Positions 9,987 to 19,438 are shown, counted from the first letter of the stretch. The stretch: 64,000 nucleotides of DNA from JAPOXR01 sp963662395 (GCA_963662395.1 OY759511.1:1178001-1242000); one strand, 5' to 3'. Program-made: numbers and translations. The notes: a model not told the origin generated them from the letters alone.

Positions 9987-10308
9987 CTGAAATCTCCACT
10001 TCGACAATGAACCCGGCATGGACATCGACCAGCCAGGGTGTCCGAAACAGCCGCCGGCCCTGCCAGTCTGCGAATCCGGAATCCTGCGCCCTTCCTAAAC
10101 CCCCTGCTGCAATTCGCAAGCCCCTGAAACAGGCTTGTCACATCCCGCCAGCCGGACCGGTATTGCGTCCCCGGTCGTGCAGGACAGTCGTCGCTGCGCG
10201 CCAGGTGCTGCCCCCTGCCCTGTCCGTGTTTCGCCGGCTCGGAGGCGAGCGGTCGGTTGAAGTGCGTGCCCGGACCGGGCATACAGGATCCAGCCAGGCG
10301 GAGAGTCC
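9987..10308. other. Intergenic stretch, no gene seen
   Basis: This is the 322-bp divergent region between yebC and the ygfZ-like gene. It should hold both promoters, but no strong -35/-10 pair, hairpin or RNA gene stands out. The small ORFs here overlap one another and show no family features. Confidence 0.5.
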
Positions 10309-11088
10309 ATGTCCCGATCCAGTTCGCATGACCGGAAGGTGATCGAAATCTCCGGTCGTGACCGCCAGGAATTCCTCCAGGGCCTGGTTTCAAATGATGT
10401 TCGCCTTGCATCGCAGGGCCTGGTCTATGCTGCCCTGCTGACACCTCAGGGAAAATACCTGTTTGATTTCTTCCTCTTCGAGCGGGGCGATTCCATCATG
10501 CTTGATGTCGATGCAGGCATGGCAAGCCAGCTGGAGCAACGCCTGAACCTCTACAGGCTGCGCCAGTCCGTCACGCTTGGCTCTGCGGGGATCCAGGTCA
10601 GCCGCGGAACCGGAGACCCACCGGAGGGAGCCTGGCCGGACCCCCGCAACCCGGCGCTCGGCTGGCGCCTGTATGGCACAGACGGACGGGATGGTATCGG
10701 CGATGACTGGGACCGGATACGGGTCGACCACTGCATTCCCGAGACCGGGATCGAACTGATTGCCGACCGCACCTTCATTCTCGAGGCAGGTTTTGACCGG
10801 CTGAACGGTGTCGACTTTCGCAAGGGCTGCTATGTCGGCCAGGAGGTCACCGCCCGCATGCGGCACAAGTCGAGAATGACCAAGGGGCTGGCAACGGTCG
10901 AGATCGAGGGACAGGCGGTGCCGGGCACCACGATCATGTCGGGAAAGCGACAAGCCGGACTCCTGCATACAAGGGCCGGGAACAAGGCGATCGCCTATCT
11001 GCGTTTCGACCGGCTTGGCGGCGAGCCCCTGACTGCCGGTGATGCGATATTGCGACTACCGCCGGACCAGGAGCCGGCGGTCTCCTAA
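10309..11088 (+). CDS. ygfZ: YgfZ/CAF17-type folate-binding protein (Fe-S cluster repair)
   Basis: A 259-residue member of the GcvT-like family that binds tetrahydrofolate and supports maturation or repair of certain iron-sulfur enzymes. The signature KGCYVGQEVTARMRHK, containing the conserved cysteine, is near residue 180. The N-terminal half has DRQEFLQGLVSNDV and ALLTPQGKYLFDFFLF, typical of the family. It overlaps the convergent inositol-monophosphatase-like gene by 4 bp. The length is close to other alphaproteobacterial homologues. Confidence 0.9.
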   Translation: MSRSSSHDRKVIEISGRDRQEFLQGLVSNDVRLASQGLVYAALLTPQGKYLFDFFLFERGDSIMLDVDAGMASQLEQRLNLYRLRQSVTLGSAGIQVSRGTGDPPEGAWPDPRNPALGWRLYGTDGRDGIGDDWDRIRVDHCIPETGIELIADRTFILEAGFDRLNGVDFRKGCYVGQEVTARMRHKSRMTKGLATVEIEGQAVPGTTIMSGKRQAGLLHTRAGNKAIAYLRFDRLGGEPLTAGDAILRLPPDQEPAVS

Positions 11089-11870
11089 CCGTCACCCCGA
11101 ACAATTCCGGCAAAGGCATCGAATGCGGAACCGGTGGCGGCAATGATCTCGTAGCCGGCGTCACCATCCGGCGGCGAAAGACTGGCCATTCCTCCGGCCT
11201 CGGTGACCACCAGGCTGGCTGCCATGATCTCGTCCCGATCCATGCCGGCACCGACATAGCCGTCGAACCGCCCCGATGCCAGCCAGGCCAGGCCAAGCGA
11301 CGGGCTCCCGAGCGACCTGACTCCCGTCGCCTGGCCTTCAATCCGCCTGACCCGTTCTCCAGCCTCTTCCAGCCCGTCGCCGATTTTCGACGATTCCATC
11401 GACACCAGCATGTCCGCAACCCGGGTCCGCGAAGAGGTTCGAATCCTCGACTCGTTCAGCCAGCTTCCTCCCCCGCGCTCGGCGGCGAACATCTCGTTGG
11501 ACAAGACGTCGAATACCAGCCCCAGGACGCATTGCCCCTTGTGCTCGAGTGCCACGGTGACCGACCAGTTCGGCACGCCATGGCTGAAATTGACCCGGCC
11601 ATCGAGCGCGTTGACAATCCAGTAGCGGGTCGGGTCGGTTCCTTCCCGGTCGCCGAGCAACATGCAGCGAAACCCGTAATTGGGTCGGGTCTCGGCAAGC
11701 TTTTCGACCAGCCTGGTTTCCGCCCGGTCATGGGCCCGGTTCGAAAACGATACTGTTCCCTTGATGGAGGTCTGGAGCTGCCTGACCTCGTCGAAATCCC
11801 GCAGCATTCGGCGACCGGCGAATCTTGCCGCCTTTTCCATCAGGTTGAAATTCGGGTTGTTGCGCAACAT
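11085..11870 (-). CDS. Inositol monophosphatase-family protein with substituted active site
   Basis: A 261-residue homologue of SuhB/IMPase Mg-dependent phosphatases. The fold is well covered (KGTVSFSNRAHDRAE, ERGGGSWLNES, GSPSLGLAWLASGRFDGYV), but the catalytic motifs are altered. The usual GEE/MEESG glutamates read RCMLLGD. WIVDPLDGTTNF reads WIVNALDGRVNF, so the first metal-binding Asp is Asn and the catalytic Thr is Arg. WDxAAG reads MDRDEIMAA. The second Asp of the DG motif remains. The family normally hydrolyses inositol phosphates, fructose bisphosphate or PAP; this one is probably inactive or divergent. The whole frame is open, so it is not a decayed gene. Confidence 0.85.
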   Translation of the reverse strand: MLRNNPNFNLMEKAARFAGRRMLRDFDEVRQLQTSIKGTVSFSNRAHDRAETRLVEKLAETRPNYGFRCMLLGDREGTDPTRYWIVNALDGRVNFSHGVPNWSVTVALEHKGQCVLGLVFDVLSNEMFAAERGGGSWLNESRIRTSSRTRVADMLVSMESSKIGDGLEEAGERVRRIEGQATGVRSLGSPSLGLAWLASGRFDGYVGAGMDRDEIMAASLVVTEAGGMASLSPPDGDAGYEIIAATGSAFDAFAGIVRGDG

Positions 11871-12154
11871 GACATCCGCCGTAACACCCTCAGCCGCATT
11901 ACGGAACAGGCGATTGTCTGGCGGTTGCGATACCCTGCCGCCGGAGCCGATTGCAACATGGCTGCGGCCGTCCCGGTTCGATGAACTGCCCGGAGGGCGG
12001 CGGTGGCGACGCCCGATACGGGTGTCTGGCAGCGAGACGGCGCCGCATGGAAACCACCTCGGTCGGGCGAGCGCCGCAAGCGCAGGCGAACAATCTGGAG
12101 GGGCTTGATTCGGAGACGAGTTCGGGTCATTTCGCCGGACAAGGAGGCACCATC

Positions 12155-12634
12155 ATGCACCGCCAATATCATGCAACGAAGCCGGGTGACCTGCCATCGG
12201 CGGAGTTGCGCCGGTCAATGAGTGGGCTGGAGTTCATGCAGCGAATGCTGGATGGCGATTTGCCGCTACCGCCGATCGCGCAACTCATGAATTTCCGACT
12301 TCACTCGGTCGATCCCGGCCGCGTGGTCTTTTGCGGGTCGCCCGAATTCTCGTCCGCCAACCCCATGGGGACCGTGCATGGCGGATGGTATGGCACCATA
12401 CTGGACAGCGCCATGGCCTGCGCGGTCATGACCAGGATTCGCAAGGGCCAGGAATATACAACCCTCGAATACAAGGTGAACATGATCCGGCCGGTGACCA
12501 TGGGAAGCACCGTGCTGGCCGAGGGGGTGGTGGTCCATGCGGGCCGGTCAACGGCGGTCGCAGAAGCCCGGCTCAGCACCGAAGAGGGCAAGCTTTGCGC
12601 CCACGCGGTCACGACCTGCCTGGTAATTTCATGA
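12155..12634 (+). CDS. PaaI-family acyl-CoA thioesterase
   Basis: A 159-residue hot-dog-fold protein that hydrolyses acyl- or aryl-CoA thioesters. The PaaI signature is present: NPMGTVHGGWYGTILDSAMA, where HGG contributes to the active site, then YTTLEYKVNMIRPV and the C-terminal strand GRSTAVAEARL. The start at 12155 is fixed by an excellent ribosome-binding site (AAGGAGG, 12141-12147); the frame is open further upstream but without family similarity. Acyl specificity is unknown. It stands alone between the IMPase-like gene and efp. Confidence 0.9.
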   Translation: MHRQYHATKPGDLPSAELRRSMSGLEFMQRMLDGDLPLPPIAQLMNFRLHSVDPGRVVFCGSPEFSSANPMGTVHGGWYGTILDSAMACAVMTRIRKGQEYTTLEYKVNMIRPVTMGSTVLAEGVVVHAGRSTAVAEARLSTEEGKLCAHAVTTCLVIS

Positions 12635-12780
12635 GGTATCCGCCCCGGACAGGGGAAGGATAGGCGTTCTTCGCTGGCGCTGCCCGATACCGGCGGCCGG
12701 CATTGCTCATCCGTGCCGGCAGCGGTGACGGCACCCGATGATCATTCCTCGAGGAGCGGCAATGTCCGGGTGGTGGTGGG

Positions 12781-13344
12781 TCAGGCCCGCTCCGAATAGG
12801 CAAAGGTTTCGGTATTCACCATCACGTCGTCACCGACGCCAATGAAGGGCGGCACGGATATTCTCACCCCGTTGTCGAGGACCGCCGGCTTGAAACTGTT
12901 GGCGGCAGTCTGGCCGGAGATGACCGGCTCGGTTTCGTCAACCCGGCAGGCAACCTTCTGGGGCAGCGTTACCTTCAGCGCTTCCTCGCCGTGGAACTCA
13001 ACCAGCACCGTCATCCCCTCCTGGAGAAAGGGAAGCCTCTCGCCGAGCAGGCTGGAGTCGAGACTGACCTGGTCAAACTGTTCGGTGTCCATCAGGACCA
13101 GCAACTCGCCGTCGCGGTACAGGAACTGGTGATCGCGCTGTTCCAGCCGGACCCGTTCAACCCTGTCGGCCGATCTGAACCGCTCGTTCAGTTTTGACTG
13201 GTTGCGCAGATTTCGCATTTCGACCTGGGCAAACGCACCTCCCTTGCCAGGCTTCACATGCTCGACCTTGACGACATTCCACAGCCCGTCATTGTGTTCC
13301 AGGATGTTTCCCGGCCGTATTTCGTTTCCGTTGATTCTTGGCAT
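12781..13344 (-). CDS. efp: Translation elongation factor P
   Basis: A 187-residue EF-P that binds between the ribosomal P and E sites and relieves stalling at consecutive prolines. It starts MPRINGNEIRPGNILEH, with the modifiable lysine at position 34 in the loop VKPGKGGAF, then domains II and III ending GVGDDVMVNTETFAYSERA. The frame and length match the family. A good sigma-70-like promoter lies 37-65 bp upstream. No epmA/earP modification gene is in the window. Confidence 0.97.
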   Translation of the reverse strand: MPRINGNEIRPGNILEHNDGLWNVVKVEHVKPGKGGAFAQVEMRNLRNQSKLNERFRSADRVERVRLEQRDHQFLYRDGELLVLMDTEQFDQVSLDSSLLGERLPFLQEGMTVLVEFHGEEALKVTLPQKVACRVDETEPVISGQTAANSFKPAVLDNGVRISVPPFIGVGDDVMVNTETFAYSERA

Positions 13345-13380
13345 GACCTGCAGATTTCAGTTGCTTTTTTGGTGTCAATT

Positions 13381-13409
13381 CCTATATGGTCGGGCTTTGC
13401 GATTATCAA
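13381..13409 (-). promoter_or_regulatory. Predicted promoter for efp
   Basis: On the reverse strand TTGATA (13409-13404) and TATAGG (13386-13381) are separated by exactly 17 bp, upstream of the efp ATG at 13344. This is a good housekeeping -35/-10 match in otherwise GC-rich DNA. Confidence 0.5.
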
Positions 13410-13525
13410 CGATTGGTTGGAAATCGCCTGCGAAACAGCCAGCCGTTGCAAGGCTTGACCCGGTTTTGCGACCGGGTCGACGGGCAGTTTCGGGCGCTAC
13501 CAACTGCAGACAGGGATTCACTTTC

Positions 13526-13837
13526 ATGGCCGATTATGACGATACGGCATTCAATCATGAGCAGGGGTCCCGGGCGCGGAAGCTGTTTGCCGCAGTCGTG
13601 CTGGCAGCACTGGATGATGCCATAGTCGACGACAGAAAATACGGCAATGGCCCTGACGTCATCGAGCGATGGGCTCGATCCAGGGATGGGCGGGAGGTTC
13701 TGACCTGTGCCGGAATTGATCCGAATGAACGTGTCGTCGACGGGCTGAAAGCCTTCGTGAAACGGGGTATACGAACATCTGTTGCCCTGTCCCGGGAAGA
13801 AAGCGAACGGCGATCGCAGCGCGCACGAGCGGCCTGA
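13526..13837 (+). CDS. DUF6280 family protein
   Basis: A 103-residue protein starting MADYDDTAFNHEQGSRARKL, with the conserved stretches AAVVLAALDDAIVDD and REVLTCAGIDPNERVVDGL. I recognise it as DUF6280, a small conserved family of Rhodobacterales of unknown function. It is divergent from efp. The start at 13526 is the first codon that matches family members. No catalytic or binding motif is evident; the charged C-terminal tail (SREESERRSQRA) suggests a soluble protein. Confidence 0.8.
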   Translation: MADYDDTAFNHEQGSRARKLFAAVVLAALDDAIVDDRKYGNGPDVIERWARSRDGREVLTCAGIDPNERVVDGLKAFVKRGIRTSVALSREESERRSQRARAA

Positions 13838-13936
13838 CCGTCCGCGAACCGGCTTTCACTGCGTGATGGCCAGACCACGGTACGCCATGGCCTGACGGGC
13901 GTATGCCAAGGCGACAGTGGTCGATTGCCGACCATT

Positions 13937-14695
13937 TCACCTCCCGGGTCGGCGCAGGATCTCCAGCGATCCGTTCGTGCTCCTGGCAGTCAGTTTCATC
14001 AACCGGAACCAGCCCTCCCGTTCGGGATACCCCTCGAAAAGCAGGATGAACGGATAATCGGTCTGTTCCGCCAGGTCTTCGGAAGAATAGCCGTCGACCC
14101 GGATATAGGCCCCGTCGCAGTAGACCCCGTCATCCTCCTTGCGCGGCACGTTCAACAGGATTCGAGTCCGCCTGACCCCGTCAAAAACTGCGTAATCCTG
14201 ATCACAAAGCTCGTCCTTGTTGGCATCGCGCACGATGACGAACACCGCCGTGAGAGGGTCGACGGTTCCGGCCTGCTTGTTCAGCGGCGCACGCGGTGTA
14301 CCGACAGGTTTGGGTGGCGAGGATTGGACATTGGTGGGTGCGCCATTGACATAGGCAATGGAGCCGGAGGAGTTGTCGCCGCCGTCAACGGCCTGCTCGG
14401 AAAACCGGTCCGGCACGAACCTGCCGCGAACCTGCCTGCCTTCGACCATTGCCTGGTAGTCGATCTTCTTGAACATGCTCGCCAGGCCTGTTGTCCTCAA
14501 CACGGCCCCGACCGAATAGGATCTGTTGTCCGACTCGACGGTCAAATCCATTCTGCCGACGGTCCAGCCGGAGAGCCTGACATCGAATGACAAATTGCCG
14601 GGAAGCACCTGCTGTGATTCAGCACCTGCTGCGGCAACGAAAATCGACAACGCCGCAAACCAGCCGGGCAGTTTCACCACTCTCGGAAATCGCAC
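13937..14695 (-). CDS. DUF3108 domain protein, exported
   Basis: A 252-residue periplasmic protein. The start is taken as the GTG at 14695 because AAAGGAG stands 5 nt before it and it gives a clean signal peptide (residues 1-25, GWFAALSIFVAAAGAES). An ATG 45 bp upstream would add a non-signal leader. The body has the DUF3108 pattern of beta strands: VGRMDLTVESDNRSYSV, SMFKKIDYQAMVEG, LDPLTAVF-like VDPLTAVFVIV. Function unknown. It is divergently arranged with meaB. Confidence 0.82.
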   Translation of the reverse strand: MRFPRVVKLPGWFAALSIFVAAAGAESQQVLPGNLSFDVRLSGWTVGRMDLTVESDNRSYSVGAVLRTTGLASMFKKIDYQAMVEGRQVRGRFVPDRFSEQAVDGGDNSSGSIAYVNGAPTNVQSSPPKPVGTPRAPLNKQAGTVDPLTAVFVIVRDANKDELCDQDYAVFDGVRRTRILLNVPRKEDDGVYCDGAYIRVDGYSSEDLAEQTDYPFILLFEGYPEREGWFRLMKLTARSTNGSLEILRRPGR

Positions 14696-14734
14696 GACAA
14701 CTCCTTTATTGCCAAAAAAACGCTCCCGCCCGGC

Positions 14735-15838
14735 ATGCAATCAATGTCACAATCCGTTATTTCACGGAATCATGTTGGCATGGAAGTCGAAATCACCGGA
14801 ATGATCACGGGCCGGAAAACAGCGCGGGATGACAGCGTCAGCATGGCTGCCGAGATCAGGTCCGGGAACAGGAGGGCACTCTCGGCCGCGATCACCCTGG
14901 TCGAAAGCACCCGATCCGAGGACCGGGAGTTGGCGGCAGGATTGATGGATCAACTCTCCCGGGCCGGGCGCAGGGAAGCAGTCCGCATTGCCGTGTCCGG
15001 CACACCGGGAGCCGGGAAGTCGACGCTGATCGATGCGGCCGGGTCAATGCTGGTGAAGCAGGGCTGCAGCGTGGCCGTGCTGGCAGTCGACCCGACATCC
15101 GTTCGAACCGGTGGTTCGATACTCGGAGACAAGACCAGGATGGCCAGGCTTGCCGGGCTGTCCGGTGCCTATATTCGGCCTTCGCCAAACAGCCAGGCAC
15201 TGGGCGGCGTGTCATCACGGTCCACGGAAGCGGTTTTCCTGTGCGAACAGGCCGGGTTCGACCATGTGCTGATTGAGACCACCGGAGTCGGACAGTCGGA
15301 AACCGATGCATCACGGTTTTCGGACATCTTCATGTTGCTGGCCGCACCCGGCGGCGGCGACGAACTGCAGGGAATCAAGAGGGGCATCATCGAACTGGCC
15401 GATCTGATCGTTGTCAACAAGGCGGATGGCGAGTTGAAGAATGCGGCACTGGCAGCGGCATCCGAATACCGGAGCGCCATCCACCTGCTCCCGGCATCGC
15501 CGGCCAATCCCCCGGGTTTTCCCAAGGTGCTTGTCCTGTCGGCAAGCGAGGAAACGGGACTCGACGCCATGCTAGCCGAGATTTCGCAACTGGTGGATTG
15601 GCGAAAATCCGGTAGCCACTGGCGGGAAGGACGGAGGATCCAGGAAGCCCGGTGGCTGGAGTCCCGACTTGGCCAGACAATCCACTCGACTGTCGAACAA
15701 TCGGGGCTGGTCGAGCGGTATTGCCGCCGGCTTGAGGGTGAACTCGATGCCGGTCATTCCGTGTACAGCCCGGAGATCTCCGGCGGGCTGGCCCGGCTGT
15801 CGGCCGAGATTGCCCGTCATCTTGAAGGCGGCGAGTAA
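14735..15838 (+). CDS. meaB: Methylmalonyl-CoA mutase-associated GTPase MeaB
   Basis: G3E-family GTPase chaperone that gates cobalamin loading of methylmalonyl-CoA mutase and protects it from inactivation. The 367-residue frame has the Walker A GTPGAGKS, the switch segment AVDPTSVRTGGSILGDKTRM, DHVLIETTGVGQSE, and the base-recognition motif VVNKADGE. The N-terminal start is uncertain: ATGs at 14735, 14744, 14780 and 14842 are all in frame, and conservation begins at MAAEIRSGNRRAL (14842). It is 13 kb from its client mutase, unlike genomes where the two are adjacent. Confidence 0.93.
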   Translation: MQSMSQSVISRNHVGMEVEITGMITGRKTARDDSVSMAAEIRSGNRRALSAAITLVESTRSEDRELAAGLMDQLSRAGRREAVRIAVSGTPGAGKSTLIDAAGSMLVKQGCSVAVLAVDPTSVRTGGSILGDKTRMARLAGLSGAYIRPSPNSQALGGVSSRSTEAVFLCEQAGFDHVLIETTGVGQSETDASRFSDIFMLLAAPGGGDELQGIKRGIIELADLIVVNKADGELKNAALAAASEYRSAIHLLPASPANPPGFPKVLVLSASEETGLDAMLAEISQLVDWRKSGSHWREGRRIQEARWLESRLGQTIHSTVEQSGLVERYCRRLEGELDAGHSVYSPEISGGLARLSAEIARHLEGGE

Positions 15839-16002
15839 CCGGGCCGCTGGCCAACTGCCCGGGCCGTCAGGCGACCATGAATTCGCCAGCGGGAGCCTTC
15901 ACCACCATTCGGGTTGTCGATGCCGGAACATCGGGCCTGGAAGGTCTCTCCGGTGCAGCCGGACCGCTTGGGCGATGGCTGCCGAGCCATGAGGACGGTC
16001 TC

Positions 16003-16031
16003 TTGACTGGGGAGCGGTTTCTGACTAGAGA
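16003..16031 (+). promoter_or_regulatory. Possible promoter for rpmB
   Basis: TTGACT (16003-16008) and TAGAGA (16026-16031) are spaced 17 bp apart, about 60 bp before the rpmB start. The -35 is good and the -10 weak. The surrounding 15839-16093 region shows no other gene. Confidence 0.35.
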
Positions 16032-16093
16032 CCGGGCTCGCCGAGGCAAGGACACAATCGGCTCGAACTTCCGGCAGGAACTGGATTGGCACC

Positions 16094-16396
16094 ATGGCAC
16101 GCGTCTGTGAATTGACAAGCAAGAGAGTGATGACCGGCAACAATGTCAGTCATGCGAAAAACAGGACCAAGCGGAAGTTTCTGCCCAATCTCAATGAAGC
16201 GACTTTGATGTCGGAGGCGCTCGGAAAATCCTTCCGTCTCCGGGTGTCGGCTGCCGCACTGCGAACGGTTGATCATCGTGGCGGCCTCGACAGCTTTCTC
16301 GACAAGGCAAGCGATTCCGAGCTTTCCGATCGGGCACTGAAGATCAAGCGCGATGTGGCCAAGGCCCGTGAATCGGGCGAACAGGACATCCCCTGA
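16094..16396 (+). CDS. rpmB: 50S ribosomal protein L28
   Basis: A 100-residue L28 beginning MARVCELTSKRVMTGNNVSH, with KNRTKRKFLPNLNEATL and the family FRLRVSAAALRTVDHRGGLD segment. This is the long alphaproteobacterial form (97-100 residues against 78 in E. coli). It is upstream of the copper-chaperone gene on the same strand. Assignment is unambiguous. Confidence 0.98.
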   Translation: MARVCELTSKRVMTGNNVSHAKNRTKRKFLPNLNEATLMSEALGKSFRLRVSAAALRTVDHRGGLDSFLDKASDSELSDRALKIKRDVAKARESGEQDIP

Positions 16397-16461
16397 TCCG
16401 GACCACCGCCAGTTTCAGCAACTCATCCTGCAGGCTTGGCCCGCTCCTCCGTCGGCTGCTC

Positions 16462-16878
16462 TTGGCGACGCTGGCAATTCACGCGGTCGGGCTCGTGCAG
16501 GCATGCGAACTGGTTGCGGGCGATGCGATGGTGGTGGTGCCTTTCCCGGCCGCGCGGTCGGCGGCGGCCTATTTGACAATCACCAATGCGTGCGATGCTG
16601 ACGACCGACTGCTTGGGGCCTCGGCCGACATCGCCAGGCACACCATGCTGCATTCGCAGCAAACCGGCACTGACGGCGTCGTGACCATGCGACCGATCGA
16701 GGAAGGCCTTGGCCTTCCATCAACAACCAGAACCGTTCTGGAGCCTGGCGGCAATCACGTCATGTTGTTCGGACTGACCGGACCGCTGAACAGTGGAGAC
16801 CTGGTCAGGCTGGAATTGCATTTCGAGAATTCCGGACCTCTCGTCCTGATGGCTTCGGTCAGGCTGGCCGCACCCTGA
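16462..16878 (+). CDS. Periplasmic copper chaperone PCu(A)C
   Basis: DUF461/PCu(A)C protein that delivers Cu(I) to cytochrome oxidase or other periplasmic targets. The copper-binding pattern is visible: HTMLHSQQ with a downstream Met in VVTMRPIEEG, and then NHVMLFGL. The 138-residue frame begins at a TTG. The positively charged part of the signal peptide (PLLRRLL) lies just upstream in the same frame, so the real start is probably a rare codon nearer to the rpmB stop at 16396. No ATG or GTG is available there. Confidence 0.8.
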   Translation: MATLAIHAVGLVQACELVAGDAMVVVPFPAARSAAAYLTITNACDADDRLLGASADIARHTMLHSQQTGTDGVVTMRPIEEGLGLPSTTRTVLEPGGNHVMLFGLTGPLNSGDLVRLELHFENSGPLVLMASVRLAAP

Positions 16879-17112
16879 CCGGCATTGATGGGTCGGCTGG
16901 CCGGTGATGCCGGCAATGCGCTCTGGCACTGCCGGTTGATTGCGTGATATGCTGACCGCTGCAGGGTTGATCGAGACTCCCGTTCCGGAACCGGATCGTC
17001 AAGCATCCCGAAAGAAACGACATCCAGACTGGGTTCAACCCGCAGGCGTTCCGGTGTGACAGGGCACAGCGAGCTTGGCAGCAGCCTCATTTGACCCCAA
17101 GGCGTTTGCCAC

Positions 17113-18915
17113 ATGACCGACATCTCGCATATCCGCAACTTCTCCATTGTTGCCCATATCGACCACGGCAAGAGCACCCTGGCCGACCGACTCATGCAGG
17201 TCACCGGCACGGTCAGCGCCCGCGACATGAAGGAGCAGTTGCTGGATTCGCTGGATATCGAGCGGGAGCGCGGCATCACCATCAAGGCCAACACGGTCAG
17301 GATCGAATACCGGGCAAAATCGGGGGAAGACTTCGTCCTCAACCTGATCGACACCCCCGGCCATGTCGACTTCTCCTACGAGGTTTCGCGATCCATGTTG
17401 GCCGTCGAGGGATCGCTTCTCGTTGTCGATGCAACACAGGGTGTCGAAGCGCAGACCCTCGCCAATGCCTACCAGGCGGTTGCCGCCGATCACGAGATTG
17501 TTCCGGTCCTGAACAAGATCGACCTTCCCGCCGCCGAACCCGGCCAGGCATGCGACCAGATCGAGGAGTTGATCGGGATCGACTCCTCGGGCGCGGTTCG
17601 CGTGTCGGCGAAGACCGGCGAAGGAATCGAAGCGGTGCTGGAGGCAATCGTCAGCGATCTTCCGTCCCCCGGTGGCGATGCTGATGCCAGGCTCAAGGCC
17701 ATGTTGGTCGACAGCTGGTATGATCCCTTTCTCGGCGTGGTGGTCCTGGTCCGTATTTTTGATGGCGTCCTGAAAAAGGGCGACCGAATTCGAATGATGT
17801 CAACCGACGCGGTCTATTCGATTGACCAGGTCGGGGTCTTCAGGCCCAACATGCAGACGATCGGTGCCCTGCATGCCGGGGAGATCGGTTACCTGACCGC
17901 GTCGATAAAGCGGGTCCGGGATACGAGAGTCGGTGACACGGTCACCCATGAGCGCAACGGTTGCACCGAGCCGATCTCCGGAATGAAGCCCAGCCAGCCG
18001 GTGGTCTTCTGTGGATTGTTCCCGTCGGACAACGCCGATTTCGAAAGCCTGCGTGATGCCATCGGCAAGATTTCGCTCAACGACGCCTCTTTCAGTACCG
18101 AGCCGGAAGCATCGACCGCACTCGGGTTCGGATTCAGGTGCGGATTTCTCGGCCTCCTGCACATGGAAGTCATTCGGGAACGGCTGGAGCGCGAATACGG
18201 GCTTGATCTCATCGCCACCGCACCGTCGGTCATCTACCGGGTCCTTGGTCGCGACGGCAGCGTTACCGAACTCTACAACCCCGCCGACATGCCGGATTCA
18301 TCGAGTATCACCACGATCGAGGAGCCCCGGATCGATGCCACGATTTTCGTTCCGGACCGGCACCTTGGCGATGTTCTCAAGCTGTGCCATGAACGGCGCG
18401 GCATCCAGAAGGAGTTGCTGTTTACCGGTCAGCGGGTGATGGTGTCCTACGATCTGCCGCTGAACGAGGTGGTATTCGACTTCTATGACCGGCTGAAATC
18501 GGTGTCCCGGGGTTATGCATCATTCGACTACTCGATCTCGGAATACCGGCCGGAAAACCTGGTCAAGATGCAGATACTGGTGAACGAGGAACCGGTCGAC
18601 GCGCTCTCGATCATGGTTCACCGTGACAAGGCGGAATCCCGGGGCCGGAACATGTGTGAACGCCTCAAGGAGTTCATCCCCAGGCACCTGTTCAAGATCC
18701 CGGTCCAGGCGGCGATCGGCGGCAGGATCATTGCCAGGGAAACGATCCCGGCCCTGCGCAAGGATGTTACCGCCAAATGCTATGGCGGCGACGTGACCAG
18801 GAAGAAAAAGCTGCTCGAAAAGCAGAAGGCCGGCAAGAAGCGCATGCGCCAGGTTGGCAGGGTTGAAATTCCGCACCAGGCCTTTACCAACATCCTGAGA
18901 ATTGAATCCGGCTGA
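17113..18915 (+). CDS. lepA: Elongation factor 4 (LepA)
   Basis: A 600-residue translational GTPase acting on the ribosome. It starts MTDISHIRNFSIVAHIDHGKST (P-loop at about 13-20), then DTPGHVDF, NKIDLP, and EF4-specific GFRCGFLGLLHMEV. The family C-terminal domain has QAAIGGRIIARETIPALRKDVTAKCYGGD and the basic KKKLLEKQKAGKKRM. Length is exactly that of the family. A small membrane-protein gene follows 12 bp later and is probably cotranscribed. Confidence 0.98.
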   Translation: MTDISHIRNFSIVAHIDHGKSTLADRLMQVTGTVSARDMKEQLLDSLDIERERGITIKANTVRIEYRAKSGEDFVLNLIDTPGHVDFSYEVSRSMLAVEGSLLVVDATQGVEAQTLANAYQAVAADHEIVPVLNKIDLPAAEPGQACDQIEELIGIDSSGAVRVSAKTGEGIEAVLEAIVSDLPSPGGDADARLKAMLVDSWYDPFLGVVVLVRIFDGVLKKGDRIRMMSTDAVYSIDQVGVFRPNMQTIGALHAGEIGYLTASIKRVRDTRVGDTVTHERNGCTEPISGMKPSQPVVFCGLFPSDNADFESLRDAIGKISLNDASFSTEPEASTALGFGFRCGFLGLLHMEVIRERLEREYGLDLIATAPSVIYRVLGRDGSVTELYNPADMPDSSSITTIEEPRIDATIFVPDRHLGDVLKLCHERRGIQKELLFTGQRVMVSYDLPLNEVVFDFYDRLKSVSRGYASFDYSISEYRPENLVKMQILVNEEPVDALSIMVHRDKAESRGRNMCERLKEFIPRHLFKIPVQAAIGGRIIARETIPALRKDVTAKCYGGDVTRKKKLLEKQKAGKKRMRQVGRVEIPHQAFTNILRIESG

Positions 18916-18927
18916 TCACGTCACCCC

Positions 18928-19419
18928 ATGTCAGAAACACCACCTCCCGACTCCGAGATCATCGCAACCCTGGTGCCATCGCCGATCAGGCGTTACATGG
19001 GTACGGGAGTCATGGTGGCGCTTGGCATCATCCTGTTCTACGTGGCCCAGGATGACCGGAATTCGTCACTGGCCGCGGCGTTGCTGTTTGCCGGGTTGGG
19101 GGTGGTTGCGCTCCTGCTGGCCCGCCGGATGCACACCGCATCTTCCAATTCGCTAACCCTGCTGGCAGAGGAGCTTCATTCCTCTGACGGATCCCTCGTT
19201 GCCAAGACTGGCAACATTGCTCGGGTCGAGCGCGGGCTGTTTGCCTTCAAGCCCTCGAACGGGTTCCTGATTGTCCTCAGGGAACCGATGCCCGTGGCCT
19301 GGCATCCGGGATTGTGGTGGCGGCTGGGCAGGCGCGTGGGCGTGGGGGGCGTGACCCCGAGGGCCGAAAGCAAGCTCATGGCCGAACGGATTCACATGCT
19401 GATTGGCGCGCCGGACTGA
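18928..19419 (+). CDS. Hypothetical protein with two membrane segments
   Basis: A 163-residue protein with two hydrophobic helices near residues 26-41 and 48-65, a short loop between them, and then a soluble C-terminal domain (SSDGSLVAKTGNIARVERG, KPSNGFLIVLREPMP, AWHPGLWWRLGRRVGVGGV). I do not recognise a named family, but the proportions recall small membrane proteins found next to lepA-type genes in Rhodobacterales. It follows lepA by 12 bp and is convergent with the glutamate dehydrogenase gene. Confidence 0.7.
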   Translation: MSETPPPDSEIIATLVPSPIRRYMGTGVMVALGIILFYVAQDDRNSSLAAALLFAGLGVVALLLARRMHTASSNSLTLLAEELHSSDGSLVAKTGNIARVERGLFAFKPSNGFLIVLREPMPVAWHPGLWWRLGRRVGVGGVTPRAESKLMAERIHMLIGAPD

Positions 19420-19438
19420 CGGCCCCGGCCGTCCGACC

